DNA of 64,000 bases from Thermoplasmatota archaeon. Its GTDB lineage: Archaea; Thermoplasmatota; JAKEGO01. Of the stretch, positions 10,701-17,513 are shown piece by piece. The notes below the pieces were generated by a model. The model saw only the letters and a list, made by a program, of their open reading frames with translations, did no database searches and was not told the origin of the DNA. A program made the position numbers and the translations under genes. Position 1 is the stretch's first letter. The number at the start of each line of letters is the position of its first letter. Location of the stretch: contig JANQNK010000020.1 of NCBI GenBank assembly GCA_028279595.1, positions 186,001 through 250,000 of the forward strand, given 5' to 3'.

Positions 10701-12818
10701 ATCGATCCCGAGGAGGGCGCCATTGTCCTTCAGACCCATACCTTCGTTGCCGAGGTCGATGACGACACCACGACGACATCTCTCCTTACAGTCGAGATCG
10801 ACCTCGACGGTGACGGGGATTACGACGATGAGATGGACCATCAGAGTACAGACGGCACTGTCCTAACCTATTCCCACGAGGAGACGAACATGGACATCGG
10901 CCCCTACCGGCTGGACGTTCGAGTGACGGACCGTGCGGGGAATTCCGCCAATATGTCCGTGAACTATACGGTGCGTTCGGCGGACATTGTGGACCCGCAG
11001 GTCGAGATCGTCTATCCTGACATCTGCATCGAGGACGTCTACTACGTCGACGACACCGACTTCACTTTCTCGGTAAGGATGATCGACGAGAGCTTCAACG
11101 AGACGGGCATCGAGTACGAGCTCCCGGACTCGGAGGAGCGCTTCCCGATGGACTATGACTCCTTCGACGATGTCTTCGAGGCCGACCTTCAGCTGCTCGA
11201 GGATGAATACATGATCACGATACATGCCACCGACGCATCGGAGAACTACAGGAAGTACGAATTCGATGTGGTCGTCGACGCCACCGCCCCGAACGTGACG
11301 ATAACATCGGTCGCGACCGATGGGGCCGTGGGAGCCAACTTCTCCCTGAAGGCCACGGTAAAGGACAAGAACGACGACCGGTCCGCTGTGATGTGGAACT
11401 CGGACATCAACACGACATTCGCACCGATGGAATGGAAGTCCGGCAACGCATATTCGGTCAAGGTCAACACCACCGAGTGGGACTATGGCACCTTTTCGAT
11501 GACCGTCGAGGCCTACGACCTCGCCGGGAACAAGGGTAGTGCCACGGTCGTCAATGTGGAGTATGAGGAGACAGTTCCCATTGTCGACATCCTCACTCCC
11601 GAAGCGGATGAGGAGATATTGGAGGAGTTCAACTTCACCGTGGAGATCACGGATGACTACGTCGATCCGATGAACGTCTGGTTGGTACTCGACGACGAGC
11701 CCGAGGTCCAGATGTGGATCAACAACGACACCGAGGACGAGTTCTGGCGGTACATCGAGGACATTGACGTCGGATATCACTGGGTCGAGGTCTACACCGA
11801 GGACCTGGCAGGGAACTGGGCGAACGCGAGCCTTAAGTTCCGCGTTGTCAAGACCGAGGAGCAGACGATCAGGGTCGGTGGAGGCATCGAGGTCATCGTC
11901 ACCTATCAGGGGAATGGCGTAACGGCCGAGGTGCCCGATACGATTCCGACTGGAGAACCGGCGAACCGGATTTCTCTCGACATGTATGTGGAGATCAGCC
12001 TCGAACCGGACACGACACTTCTATCGGCCACCATCGAGTTCTCGTACGCCGCCGCCACTGGGATCAAGAAGATCGACAAGACGGCCATCGAGGTATATGT
12101 GTGGGGCTCATGGATACTCGTCGGGGATTATACGAACGAGCCGGGCCAGAGCGTGATAACCGCGAACGTCGACGAGGTAGGTATATACGCAGTGTTCGGT
12201 GGTGAAAAGGAGGACAGCACTGGACCATCAGATCCCAGCGGAGACGGCGGAGGCGGAGACGACGCCGGGCTCCCGATGGAGTTGATCCTGATCATCGTCG
12301 TGGTGGTCGTGGTCGTCCTCGTCCTCGTGATGAGGAAGAAGAAGAAGGGCGAGGAGGTGGACACGAAGGAGCCGGCGAAGCCCGACGCACAGTTCGCCGA
12401 CGGTCAACCTACGGGTGTCGTGACCGGTCCAGGCATCGGTCCGCTGGCACCGCTAACGCCCCCTGAACCGAAACCAGCACCTGCGCTTGCCGAGTGCTCG
12501 AACTGTGGAGCGATCATCAGGATGGACGCCAAGGAGTGTCCGAAGTGCGGCGCTGTATTCGACGAGGACCCGTTCGGATTCGACGATGAGGAGTTCGACG
12601 ACGAGGAGGACGAGGGCGGAGCAGAGGGCGAACCGGAGACACCGGCGGAGGGTGAGGCACCGGCCGAACCCACCGAGGAGGGGGCCGAGACACCCCCGCC
12701 CGCAGCTGAACCAGCACCCCCGCAGGAGGGCGAGATCCCGCCGCAGCCGCTCCAACCGGTCGACCCGTTGCTGGTGGACCAGCAGCAGCAGCCACCAGCC
12801 CCTCCTCCGCAGCAGTGA
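4716..12818 (+). CDS. Large membrane-anchored surface protein: beta-helix, 18 Ig-like modules, cytosolic zinc ribbon
   Basis: 2,700 residues from GTG 4716 (GGGGGTT just upstream; TTG 4719 is an alternative). Order: signal peptide (1-33); right-handed beta-helix-like region (about 35-615) opening with the common YVVDDDNGTW...ST.GAAI motif and rich in Asn/Gly turns; 18 Ig-like modules (about 617-2380); one more beta domain (about 2385-2500); an acidic Gly-rich linker; a single TM of mainly Val/Leu/Ile (about 2520-2540) followed by KKKKGEE; then a cytosolic tail with a four-Cys zinc ribbon (CSNC...CPKC, about 2593-2611) and a Glu/Pro-rich end. N-x-S/T sequons are very frequent, so heavy N-glycosylation is likely. 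It is probably a stalk or adhesin with a sensor-like inner tail. Beta-helix regions can also be carbohydrate-active, but I see no catalytic motif. Confidence 0.85.
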   Translation: MLKVNRQLSVCVLMAVMALAAFLIVAIPQNSSGATYVVDDDNGTWRHYSTIGAAISGVNSTDTIEIYAGTYTEDLSISKALTFVGNGSGTVVAGDHDISVEDVYFDSINFTNPTPSDYTFVVDASSGNLDGLGWSNCIFVLEGYAGIHLGGDVGSSNTLINVAITDCEFWGPSSKAANPFKTGGTFGTPGLGVGISTMNFTGNSIIRASIPILLEDNDISGVYFDDNTFTGTDGVVYFWGNDTPSGVLTDFEFTNNEVDDTNSYGVGIGYPNGTFTSANLGTGNLVNYNNIDVAGAYGMGGVSNFMGGSLDATMNWWGASDGPSGSGPGSGSPISHDVTFNPFYDEMVGNVSSSLVIDIDGDETFDGFVGEVDDLTIDDGSDVTFMNSVVTVAGDLDVSSGTLTLIDTTLYVGDVLVSSGGTWVVGDSKNTVYAQNINISGNTTWDASNIMMDCTSDLEYHIWVHNGGELNIINDTMVSRNGSFNYEFQLQTGGALFIKDSIIEYIGSSSGTGNGEYGLYLGASATIVNGTFRNSYNGILTDASGIDISMSTFGSNTRYDLRTVSSDDVMAEDNYWGSVDEVDIRTGIHDSVENAGLGTVDYSPWYDATFMTQYNTDTDAPSITINMPMDNSTYNAMVEINATVTDLNRNDTDVWYRWDMGTPELLPLDSGDWFSIMNDTTLLMDGTHNLTVIAYDEIGNQAMETTEDIIIDNGLPTIFIDSPGEGLVIGGSVEINSSVVDDNRNDTDVWYWWDSDAPTILPYDTGDFFMTSFDTTTLSDGVHNLTVKAVDELGNENMTTVENIEVDNTAPTIVILEPTADEYESKRVNVTVNITDANRNDADVWYWFTDEGPAALPFDSGDTFSGFNNTLGEGITEGYINVTIRAIDLVGNSADAVVNFTLDNTAPTIVINLPGMDDVIAGVVDLNATITDDNLDTSTITFRYFLNDPTDLPVHWGDFYTASNDSVAEGWLDDDANVTVMASDLSGNMAQETVDIIIDNTAPVVNLGLITDTTIGSTSLVKDGDDVSVYALVTDDNIHNITANLTDLGGSMYETPTDENLATGEFWWNLTGVTCTPSDGEINVSVVTYDEAMASDSDHSITLSDNTAPMVAINMPTESDIMGGNITINATVTDLNRNDTDVWYWSQNKGPTLLPLITGDWFEATNDSAAYGWKQNNNVITVKAVDLAGNEKTLVVNITVDNTIPSVEITAPLRNDEIAGEVTITATVTDTNRNDTDVWFWYDGIAPALLPYDSDDEFTITVNSSADNWTDGRAYINIKAVDLAGNENSTETVRIDVDNTAPTITYVHPLNGTYHAGTIPVNVTVADVNRNDGKVRFWIDDMSEKWRVNHSTENNFSAELVTINTEKEPPKVGVDDGIHTMIITAEDTYGNKGRETIEFFVDNKRPLVNFISPLDGEYYNGTFELNITVTDTVGRNNSAVWYWFDGDEANPIQLPYNTGDWFTTTIDTVALGWEDGEHTLDINTTDLAGNYKITNTNGSSQTITFTVDNTIPEINVTSFMDGDYLSGTVDIRILINETNLDEDDVWYWWNEEAMDNLPLISGNEFGTTFDTETVSDGLNNISFMVVDLAGNSNMTSIVNLIFDNTVPEIFIQTPLDDAVVDGWIEVNVSVIDLNIGNENESVYYSWQGDEHSLNATGDTYYNTTINTSRLTEGSSTFTIYTYDNASNYNSAQITIIIDRTDPVLFSDTLTDGSFALGTYDLEVEVTETNINQSMVFYTFNGTDYPMTHLVGITYNATFNTSHFADGLYQIEYKAYDLAGHFGNTTHINITIDNTLPELELLSPMDNSLLSGDVTISVNVNDTNIDNSSVSFLVTGNLEQFLSNDTTPDDWHFESVNDTVDEDWEEGNLTITIRAIDLAGNMNETSIDVVLDNTDPGFSDVMPEENEFLNGTFTISVTIDEDHLDPANVTWHRSGEDFEPMDTDDNITFYKVIDTITDGWDDGVETITIRAIDNATNRNTQDILIVIDNTFPTIEIIDPEEGAIVLQTHTFVAEVDDDTTTTSLLTVEIDLDGDGDYDDEMDHQSTDGTVLTYSHEETNMDIGPYRLDVRVTDRAGNSANMSVNYTVRSADIVDPQVEIVYPDICIEDVYYVDDTDFTFSVRMIDESFNETGIEYELPDSEERFPMDYDSFDDVFEADLQLLEDEYMITIHATDASENYRKYEFDVVVDATAPNVTITSVATDGAVGANFSLKATVKDKNDDRSAVMWNSDINTTFAPMEWKSGNAYSVKVNTTEWDYGTFSMTVEAYDLAGNKGSATVVNVEYEETVPIVDILTPEADEEILEEFNFTVEITDDYVDPMNVWLVLDDEPEVQMWINNDTEDEFWRYIEDIDVGYHWVEVYTEDLAGNWANASLKFRVVKTEEQTIRVGGGIEVIVTYQGNGVTAEVPDTIPTGEPANRISLDMYVEISLEPDTTLLSATIEFSYAAATGIKKIDKTAIEVYVWGSWILVGDYTNEPGQSVITANVDEVGIYAVFGGEKEDSTGPSDPSGDGGGGDDAGLPMELILIIVVVVVVVLVLVMRKKKKGEEVDTKEPAKPDAQFADGQPTGVVTGPGIGPLAPLTPPEPKPAPALAECSNCGAIIRMDAKECPKCGAVFDEDPFGFDDEEFDDEEDEGGAEGEPETPAEGEAPAEPTEEGAETPPPAAEPAPPQEGEIPPQPLQPVDPLLVDQQQQPPAPPPQQ
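6565..11850 (+). repeat. Array of 18 Ig-like modules within the 2,700-residue protein
   Basis: Modules average about 98 residues. Most begin with a DNTAPT-like motif, carry a central NRNDTDVWYWW motif followed by LP.D.GD.F, and end with DG.HN.TV.A.D.AGN. Copies are well diverged and the first eleven keep the VWYW motif best. Modules 12-18 lose it, so the array is graded rather than uniform. Confidence 0.8.
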
Positions 12819-12872
12819 CACGGAAGAGAATTCGTCATAGCTCATCTGGTAATCGTTAATATAGCCTGAATT

Positions 12873-12964
12873 GGGAATAATTATTCCCTCTTGATTTAAT
12901 AAATTAAGAGTTTGTTGATAATTAGGCGATGGGTATTTCATAGATGCGCGTCCTGTATCAACAA
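12873..12964. promoter_or_regulatory. Three inverted repeats between two surface-protein genes
   Basis: The AT-rich 232-nt gap holds no gene. It has a perfect 16-nt palindrome GGGAATAATTATTCCC (12873-12888); directly abutting it, a 23-nt near-palindrome (12888-12910) pairing CTCTT.ATTTA with TAAAT.AAGAG; and a 9-bp inverted repeat TTGTTGATA / TATCAACAA (12912-12920 and 12956-12964) around a 35-nt spacer. They may terminate the upstream transcript, bind a dimeric regulator of the Hcp-array gene, or fold in RNA. The sequence alone does not decide. Confidence 0.6.
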
Positions 12965-12992
12965 GGTGGGGGAGAGGACTGCTAGGTTTTCC

Positions 12993-13002
12993 GAATTTAA
13001 AT
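12993..13002 (+). promoter_or_regulatory. Probable TATA box for the Hcp-array gene
   Basis: GAATTTAAAT sits about 53 nt before the ATG at 13051. Transcription would start near 13023 and include the AGAGGTGA ribosome site at 13038-13045. Confidence 0.5.
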
Positions 13003-13050
13003 CTGTAGCAGACCTGCACCTTCCGACTCTTGAACGTAGAGGTGAAACAG

Positions 13051-16000
13051 ATGAACCCCAACATGTTGATGGGTCTCGTCGCTGTTCTGGCCGTAGCTAA
13101 TTTAGGCCTAGTTGCGACGACGACGATGGTCGTGAACGACGTAGCGAGCGACGAGGACAGCAGCGACACGATGGCTCCGGAAGTGCAACCGGATCCCATC
13201 GGGAACGCTGCGGCAATTTACGTCAAATTCGACGGTATAGACGGTGAAAGTACGGACGAGAACCACGACAAATGGATCGAGGTCCTCTCGTGGAGTCACG
13301 ACCGTGGGGCCGTAGACAGGTCAGACAACATCGGTTCCAGCGGAATGGACGGTGTGGCCTCGACCTCAATCGTCCTGACCAAGGAGCTCGACAAGGCTTC
13401 CCCGAAACTGGCGGAGATGCTCTCAACGGGCGGGACGACCGACGTCGAGTTCGAGATCTTCAGCCTCGTCGAGTACAATGACAACAACGACCTCGTCCTG
13501 AGAAAGCGGCCCGGCAGGATGGTCCAGTCCGGTATGCTCACTAATGCCTCGATAATGCACCAGACGACCATGCCCGTCGTCCTCCTTCCTGAGAGCGGGG
13601 GGACCGACCAGTCGCACATGACCACTCCCGGCCATAAGTACATTGACACCCTACGCGTAATGGGCGAGGAGATATCTCTCTCCTACGAGAAGATAACCTG
13701 GACCTACGATACGGGCGGAAAGGAGCACGAGGACGACTGGGTATCCCCGCGGGTCCTCGCCGCGAATGACATAGAGAACCCGTACTTCATTCCAGACACT
13801 CCGGGCGAATACGGCTTCGAGACTCAGTTCAACACAACCCTCACCTTCGATACCCCTGGCCGCGGTCCCGGAGACATCCCGCACAAGACCGAGATCGATC
13901 AGATCGGCCTTAGGCTAGCGATCCACCAGCCGGGAGGCGGCGCGACCGGTCAGTCCCGCAGGCGAGGCGTCCACCAGCCCGGCGGTAGTGCCACCGGCGC
14001 CACGCGAAGGAGGGGTGACGTGATCATGGAGGATATCACCTTGGTCAAGGAGCTCGACAAGGCTTCCCCGAAGCTCGCCGAGGCGCTTGCCAACGGAGAA
14101 CCTCTCGAGAACGCTACGATCATCCTGACCGAGCGTGGCTCGGGCGGCGGAGGAGGAACGGTCTACCTCAAGATAGAGCTCGAGGAGGCTATCGTCAGTT
14201 CTTATTCATCCGGCACCGGCTCGACGAGGGCGCCCGACTGGCGCGTGGAGATAGAGTTCCCGGATCGGGATGTCTCTTCAAGCAGTGGCGGGTTCGACAC
14301 CGAGATGGTCTCACTCTCGTTCCACATGGCCAATATCACATATCCGGGCGCGGGCCCCAACGGCACCGACATGGTACTGTCGGCCGATCCCATGCTTCCC
14401 CGCGACGGGCGCGTGTTCACCTCGACCTTCCTTCACATCCACGGCTTCGAAGGAGATGTTGAGATCGAGGGCCGCGAGGGCACAGTCCTCCTGCACGAGC
14501 TCGGCCACGCGATGGGCGACCCCCACACGAGGTGGGACCCACTCATGCTCGATCTGAGCCGTAGTTCGGTCTCCTTCACGAAATACATCGACAAGGCCTC
14601 TCCGTTGCTGATGCGGCGCATGAACGACGGCGGGACCCTTAACGCGACGATCTTCGTCGACGAGTACCGAACACATTCGAACGGGTCCATCGAGCGGGTC
14701 GAGTACATGAAGTACGAGCTGAAGAACGTCATGGTGACGTCCGTCTCGACCGGCGGGTCCGGCGGCGAGGACAAGCTCACCGAGAACGTCTCGCTCAACT
14801 TCGAGGAGGTCAAGACGACCTATGTGGAGATGAAGGAGTCCGCGACTTACATAGCAGGTGATCCACGCGAGGACCAGTACAGCATGGACATGTTCCTGGA
14901 CATCGAGGGCGAGGGATTCGAGGGCGAATCGACCGCTCGCGGCCACAAGGACGAGATCGACGTCCTTGCCTGGAGCTGGGGCGTATCTCAGTCCGGCTCG
15001 TTCCATGTTGGAGGCGGCGGCGGTGCTGGCAAGGCGAACTTCCAGGACATAACGATCGTCAAGCCCATCGACAAGTCATCACCGATGCTCATGCAGGCAT
15101 GGGCGAACGGCGACAGCCTTGGGAACGGAACATTGAGCCTTGTGAGGCGGGGAGAGACCAGCCCAATGGTCGAGGTCGAGATGATCAGCATGCAGCTGAC
15201 GTCCATCAGGACCGTCAGCTTCGTTCCGGAGATACCCACAGCTAGTGACGAGTCCGGGGAGTTCTGGTTCGAGGGCCTGCAGCCAGGGAGGTACGTCTTC
15301 CCCGCATTCAGTGCATCGGGGACTGGGAACCTCTACGAGGAGATAACCCTCAAACCGATCAGGCTGGAGCTTGCCTACGCAGATCCCGGCGACGGAAGCG
15401 GTGAGATCAAGGTCGTTCTCAAACACGACAACTCGGGGATCGCTCCTCCCCAGACCGAGATAACCGTCCAATATGAGGGCCTTAGGGGATTCGATCCCAA
15501 TCCTGACGACCTCTGTTACCCATGGCGCTATGAAACAGGGCTCCATGTCTCGACAGACAGACAAAGCGGAAAGATAATTGGTACCCGGATGCATTCACCG
15601 TTCTCCATCGAGACATTCTACGATCCGGCATCGCCATTCTTGAGGCAGGCACTCACCACTGGTGACGAATTCAACGTGACCGTCAGTGTTAATCGCGTCG
15701 CAGCGGACGGGTCCAAGGAGAACTTCTACCGTTACAAGCTCGTGGATGCGATAGTGTCTTCTTACTCCGTGAGTGGAAGCACAGGCGGAGATCTCCCAAC
15801 CGAACAGATATCCTTCCTATACGAGACGATGACCACTGAATACGTCCTTGACGGCATCAAGGAGGACGATCCGGGAGTGTTCGGAGGCCGTGGTGGAGGC
15901 GCCATCTATCTGCACGTGAACGGGATCGAGGGCGAGTCCACGGATTCCGGCCACGAGGGCTGGATCGACGTACTCTCGATCGACTGGGGCCTTTCATCCA

Positions 16001-17367
16001 CGACCAGGGATGCAGCATCTGGGCTTCCCACCGGCAAAAGACAGCACGAACCGGTGGAGTTGACCATCGAGTACGAGAAGGCCTCCCCGAAGTTACAGGA
16101 AGCCCTCACTAGCGGTACACCCCTCGACGCAACGGTGGAGATCTTCGAGATCGACGAGAACGGAACGATGGTCCACACCGTGACTCTGAACATGACCGAG
16201 GCCGAGATAATTTCCATCGATAGCTTCAACGGCCACGTGACCCCGCTGAAGGGTCATAATGACGCAAGCACAGGTCAATGGGCATACGTCGACAGTGGAT
16301 CGACGGTGAGAGGATTCGACACCGAGATGATCTCCATGCAGTTGACCTCATTCCGGTACTCGGAGCTCTCCGTCTACTATGAGCAGACGGGAGACCACTT
16401 CTTCGACATCTGGGTCGACCCCGAGCCCAGGGCAGGGTTCATCAAGCTCGGCGACATCAAGGGCGAGGCTACCGACGCTGACCATAACGAATGGATCGAG
16501 GTGACCGGCTACCAGCACAGCGTCACCCGCGAATTCGCCGGCTACGATCTACGCGACAACGAGACGGAAGGAAGGCTCCTTCACACGCCGTTCATCTTCA
16601 CGAAGGTGTTCGATTCGTCCAGTCCATCGATCATGGACACATACCTGAACGGGTCCCTCATTGGTGTGACCATGGACGTCACAAGGCCTATGGCCGCTGG
16701 GGCCAGTGGGTCCACGAGAACGGCCGTTACGGTGACCCTCGAGAACGCCTCCATCGAGTCGTACGAGCTCAATTACCTCGATGATGACGACGATGGCGAT
16801 GGGATCCCAGTGGAGACGGTCTCCCTGAGATATTCCCATGTCGAGTGGAAGGTCGAGGAGGGCGAGAGCCTGAGGTCGGAATGGTACGATCCCTCGATGG
16901 CTCCCAAGACGAGAGCGTCCTTCATCAAGTTCGACGGCATCGACGGCGAATCGAAGGACATCGACCATGACGGCTGGTCCGACCTGGTGGCTGTCCGCTA
17001 CAGCGTCAGCGAGGAGATCGAGGGTGCCACTGGCCTACCGACCGGCAAGACCGAGGTAAGCAGCGTCGTCGTCGTGAAGCCTGTGGACGCATCGTCGCCG
17101 TTCCTCCTGATGTCCGTGGCCAGGGGCGACGTCTACGATGTGACCATCGAGAGGTACCAGCCCGATCTCACCGCAGCTGACGGACGGGTACACTACCTGA
17201 CGATCGAGCTGGAGAACGCATCCGTGGAGCGCGCTGAGTCCATCGACGACGACTGCGACAGCGACTGTGACGACACCTGGGACGACATGGAAGAGATATC
17301 CCTGAGGTTCGAGTCCATGAAGTGGACGTGGGAACTGCTCGGTATCGAGCACGAGGACATCGGCTGA
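13051..17367 (+). CDS. Secreted concatemer of eight Hcp (type VI secretion tube) modules
   Basis: 1,438 residues. I chose ATG 13051 because AGAGGTGA lies 6 nt upstream; the TTG at 13030 would put that site inside the gene. Residues 6-27 form a hydrophobic signal or N-terminal anchor. The rest is eight Hcp-like modules (PF05638/COG3157 by motif): F/V.IDGIDGES, GH..EIDVL.WS, then K.IDKASP.L, then a final LR/NFE.M.WTY strand. Module 4 is close to the Pseudomonas-type Hcp (IDVLAWSWG, SQSGS, GGGGGAGK), module 3 ends in STGGSGGEDKLTENV, and modules 1 and 8 end like enterobacterial Hcp (ITWTY...EHEDDW). Between modules 4 and 5 is a GLQPGRYVF-containing insertion. Ordinary Hcp is a single domain of about 160 residues that stacks as hexameric rings. 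A covalent, exported chain is unusual; no other secretion gene is nearby. Domain identity is strong; function is inferred. Confidence 0.85.
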   Translation: MNPNMLMGLVAVLAVANLGLVATTTMVVNDVASDEDSSDTMAPEVQPDPIGNAAAIYVKFDGIDGESTDENHDKWIEVLSWSHDRGAVDRSDNIGSSGMDGVASTSIVLTKELDKASPKLAEMLSTGGTTDVEFEIFSLVEYNDNNDLVLRKRPGRMVQSGMLTNASIMHQTTMPVVLLPESGGTDQSHMTTPGHKYIDTLRVMGEEISLSYEKITWTYDTGGKEHEDDWVSPRVLAANDIENPYFIPDTPGEYGFETQFNTTLTFDTPGRGPGDIPHKTEIDQIGLRLAIHQPGGGATGQSRRRGVHQPGGSATGATRRRGDVIMEDITLVKELDKASPKLAEALANGEPLENATIILTERGSGGGGGTVYLKIELEEAIVSSYSSGTGSTRAPDWRVEIEFPDRDVSSSSGGFDTEMVSLSFHMANITYPGAGPNGTDMVLSADPMLPRDGRVFTSTFLHIHGFEGDVEIEGREGTVLLHELGHAMGDPHTRWDPLMLDLSRSSVSFTKYIDKASPLLMRRMNDGGTLNATIFVDEYRTHSNGSIERVEYMKYELKNVMVTSVSTGGSGGEDKLTENVSLNFEEVKTTYVEMKESATYIAGDPREDQYSMDMFLDIEGEGFEGESTARGHKDEIDVLAWSWGVSQSGSFHVGGGGGAGKANFQDITIVKPIDKSSPMLMQAWANGDSLGNGTLSLVRRGETSPMVEVEMISMQLTSIRTVSFVPEIPTASDESGEFWFEGLQPGRYVFPAFSASGTGNLYEEITLKPIRLELAYADPGDGSGEIKVVLKHDNSGIAPPQTEITVQYEGLRGFDPNPDDLCYPWRYETGLHVSTDRQSGKIIGTRMHSPFSIETFYDPASPFLRQALTTGDEFNVTVSVNRVAADGSKENFYRYKLVDAIVSSYSVSGSTGGDLPTEQISFLYETMTTEYVLDGIKEDDPGVFGGRGGGAIYLHVNGIEGESTDSGHEGWIDVLSIDWGLSSTTRDAASGLPTGKRQHEPVELTIEYEKASPKLQEALTSGTPLDATVEIFEIDENGTMVHTVTLNMTEAEIISIDSFNGHVTPLKGHNDASTGQWAYVDSGSTVRGFDTEMISMQLTSFRYSELSVYYEQTGDHFFDIWVDPEPRAGFIKLGDIKGEATDADHNEWIEVTGYQHSVTREFAGYDLRDNETEGRLLHTPFIFTKVFDSSSPSIMDTYLNGSLIGVTMDVTRPMAAGASGSTRTAVTVTLENASIESYELNYLDDDDDGDGIPVETVSLRYSHVEWKVEEGESLRSEWYDPSMAPKTRASFIKFDGIDGESKDIDHDGWSDLVAVRYSVSEEIEGATGLPTGKTEVSSVVVVKPVDASSPFLLMSVARGDVYDVTIERYQPDLTAADGRVHYLTIELENASVERAESIDDDCDSDCDDTWDDMEEISLRFESMKWTWELLGIEHEDIG
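13205..17364 (+). repeat. Eight tandem Hcp modules
   Basis: Approximate module limits by nucleotide: 1, 13205-13740; 2, 13887-14350; 3, 14430-14850; 4, 14881-15240; 5, 15460-15880; 6, 15897-16380; 7, 16430-16900; 8, 16910-17364. Modules 1, 6, 7 and 8 keep the N-terminal KFDGIDGES-type strand. Module 2 has lost it and carries a 16-residue internal duplication. Module 5 has a divergent N-terminal part. The (F/I)DKASP or equivalent motif is present in all eight (YDPASP in module 5, YEKASP in 6, FDSSSP in 7, VDASSP in 8). Confidence 0.8.
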
Positions 17368-17390
17368 ACGAGAAGGATAACCAACGAACG

Positions 17391-17439
17391 AAGCGGGGGG
17401 CGATATCCCCTCCTCCAGTCCCCCGCTTTACCCTTTTTT
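17391..17439 (+). terminator. Hairpin plus T-run terminator after the Hcp-array gene
   Basis: AAGCGGGGG (17391-17399) pairs perfectly with CCCCCGCTT (17420-17428) across a 20-nt loop, and TTTTTT follows at 17434-17439. A second small hairpin (CCGTT/AACGG) comes next. T-runs alone can stop archaeal RNA polymerase, so this is a credible transcript end. Confidence 0.7.
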
Positions 17440-17483
17440 CCGTTGAAAACGGTGTTTTCGGGCGATAAAAAGGTTTAAGTCGT

Positions 17484-17490
17484 TTAAATG
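17484..17490 (+). promoter_or_regulatory. TATA box placed for a leaderless start at 17514
   Basis: TTTAAAT is centred 27 nt before the ATG at 17514, the usual TATA-to-start distance in archaea. The mRNA would therefore begin at or next to the start codon. A second candidate, GGTTTAAG, lies about 13 nt further upstream. Confidence 0.5.
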
Positions 17491-17513
17491 GCCTTGTCGG
17501 AACGGGTAGGGAG

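Noticed and set aside
13030..13032. TTG at 13030 as the start of the Hcp-array gene
   Set aside because: The AGAGGTGA ribosome site lies between it and ATG 13051, and the extra residues add nothing to the signal segment.
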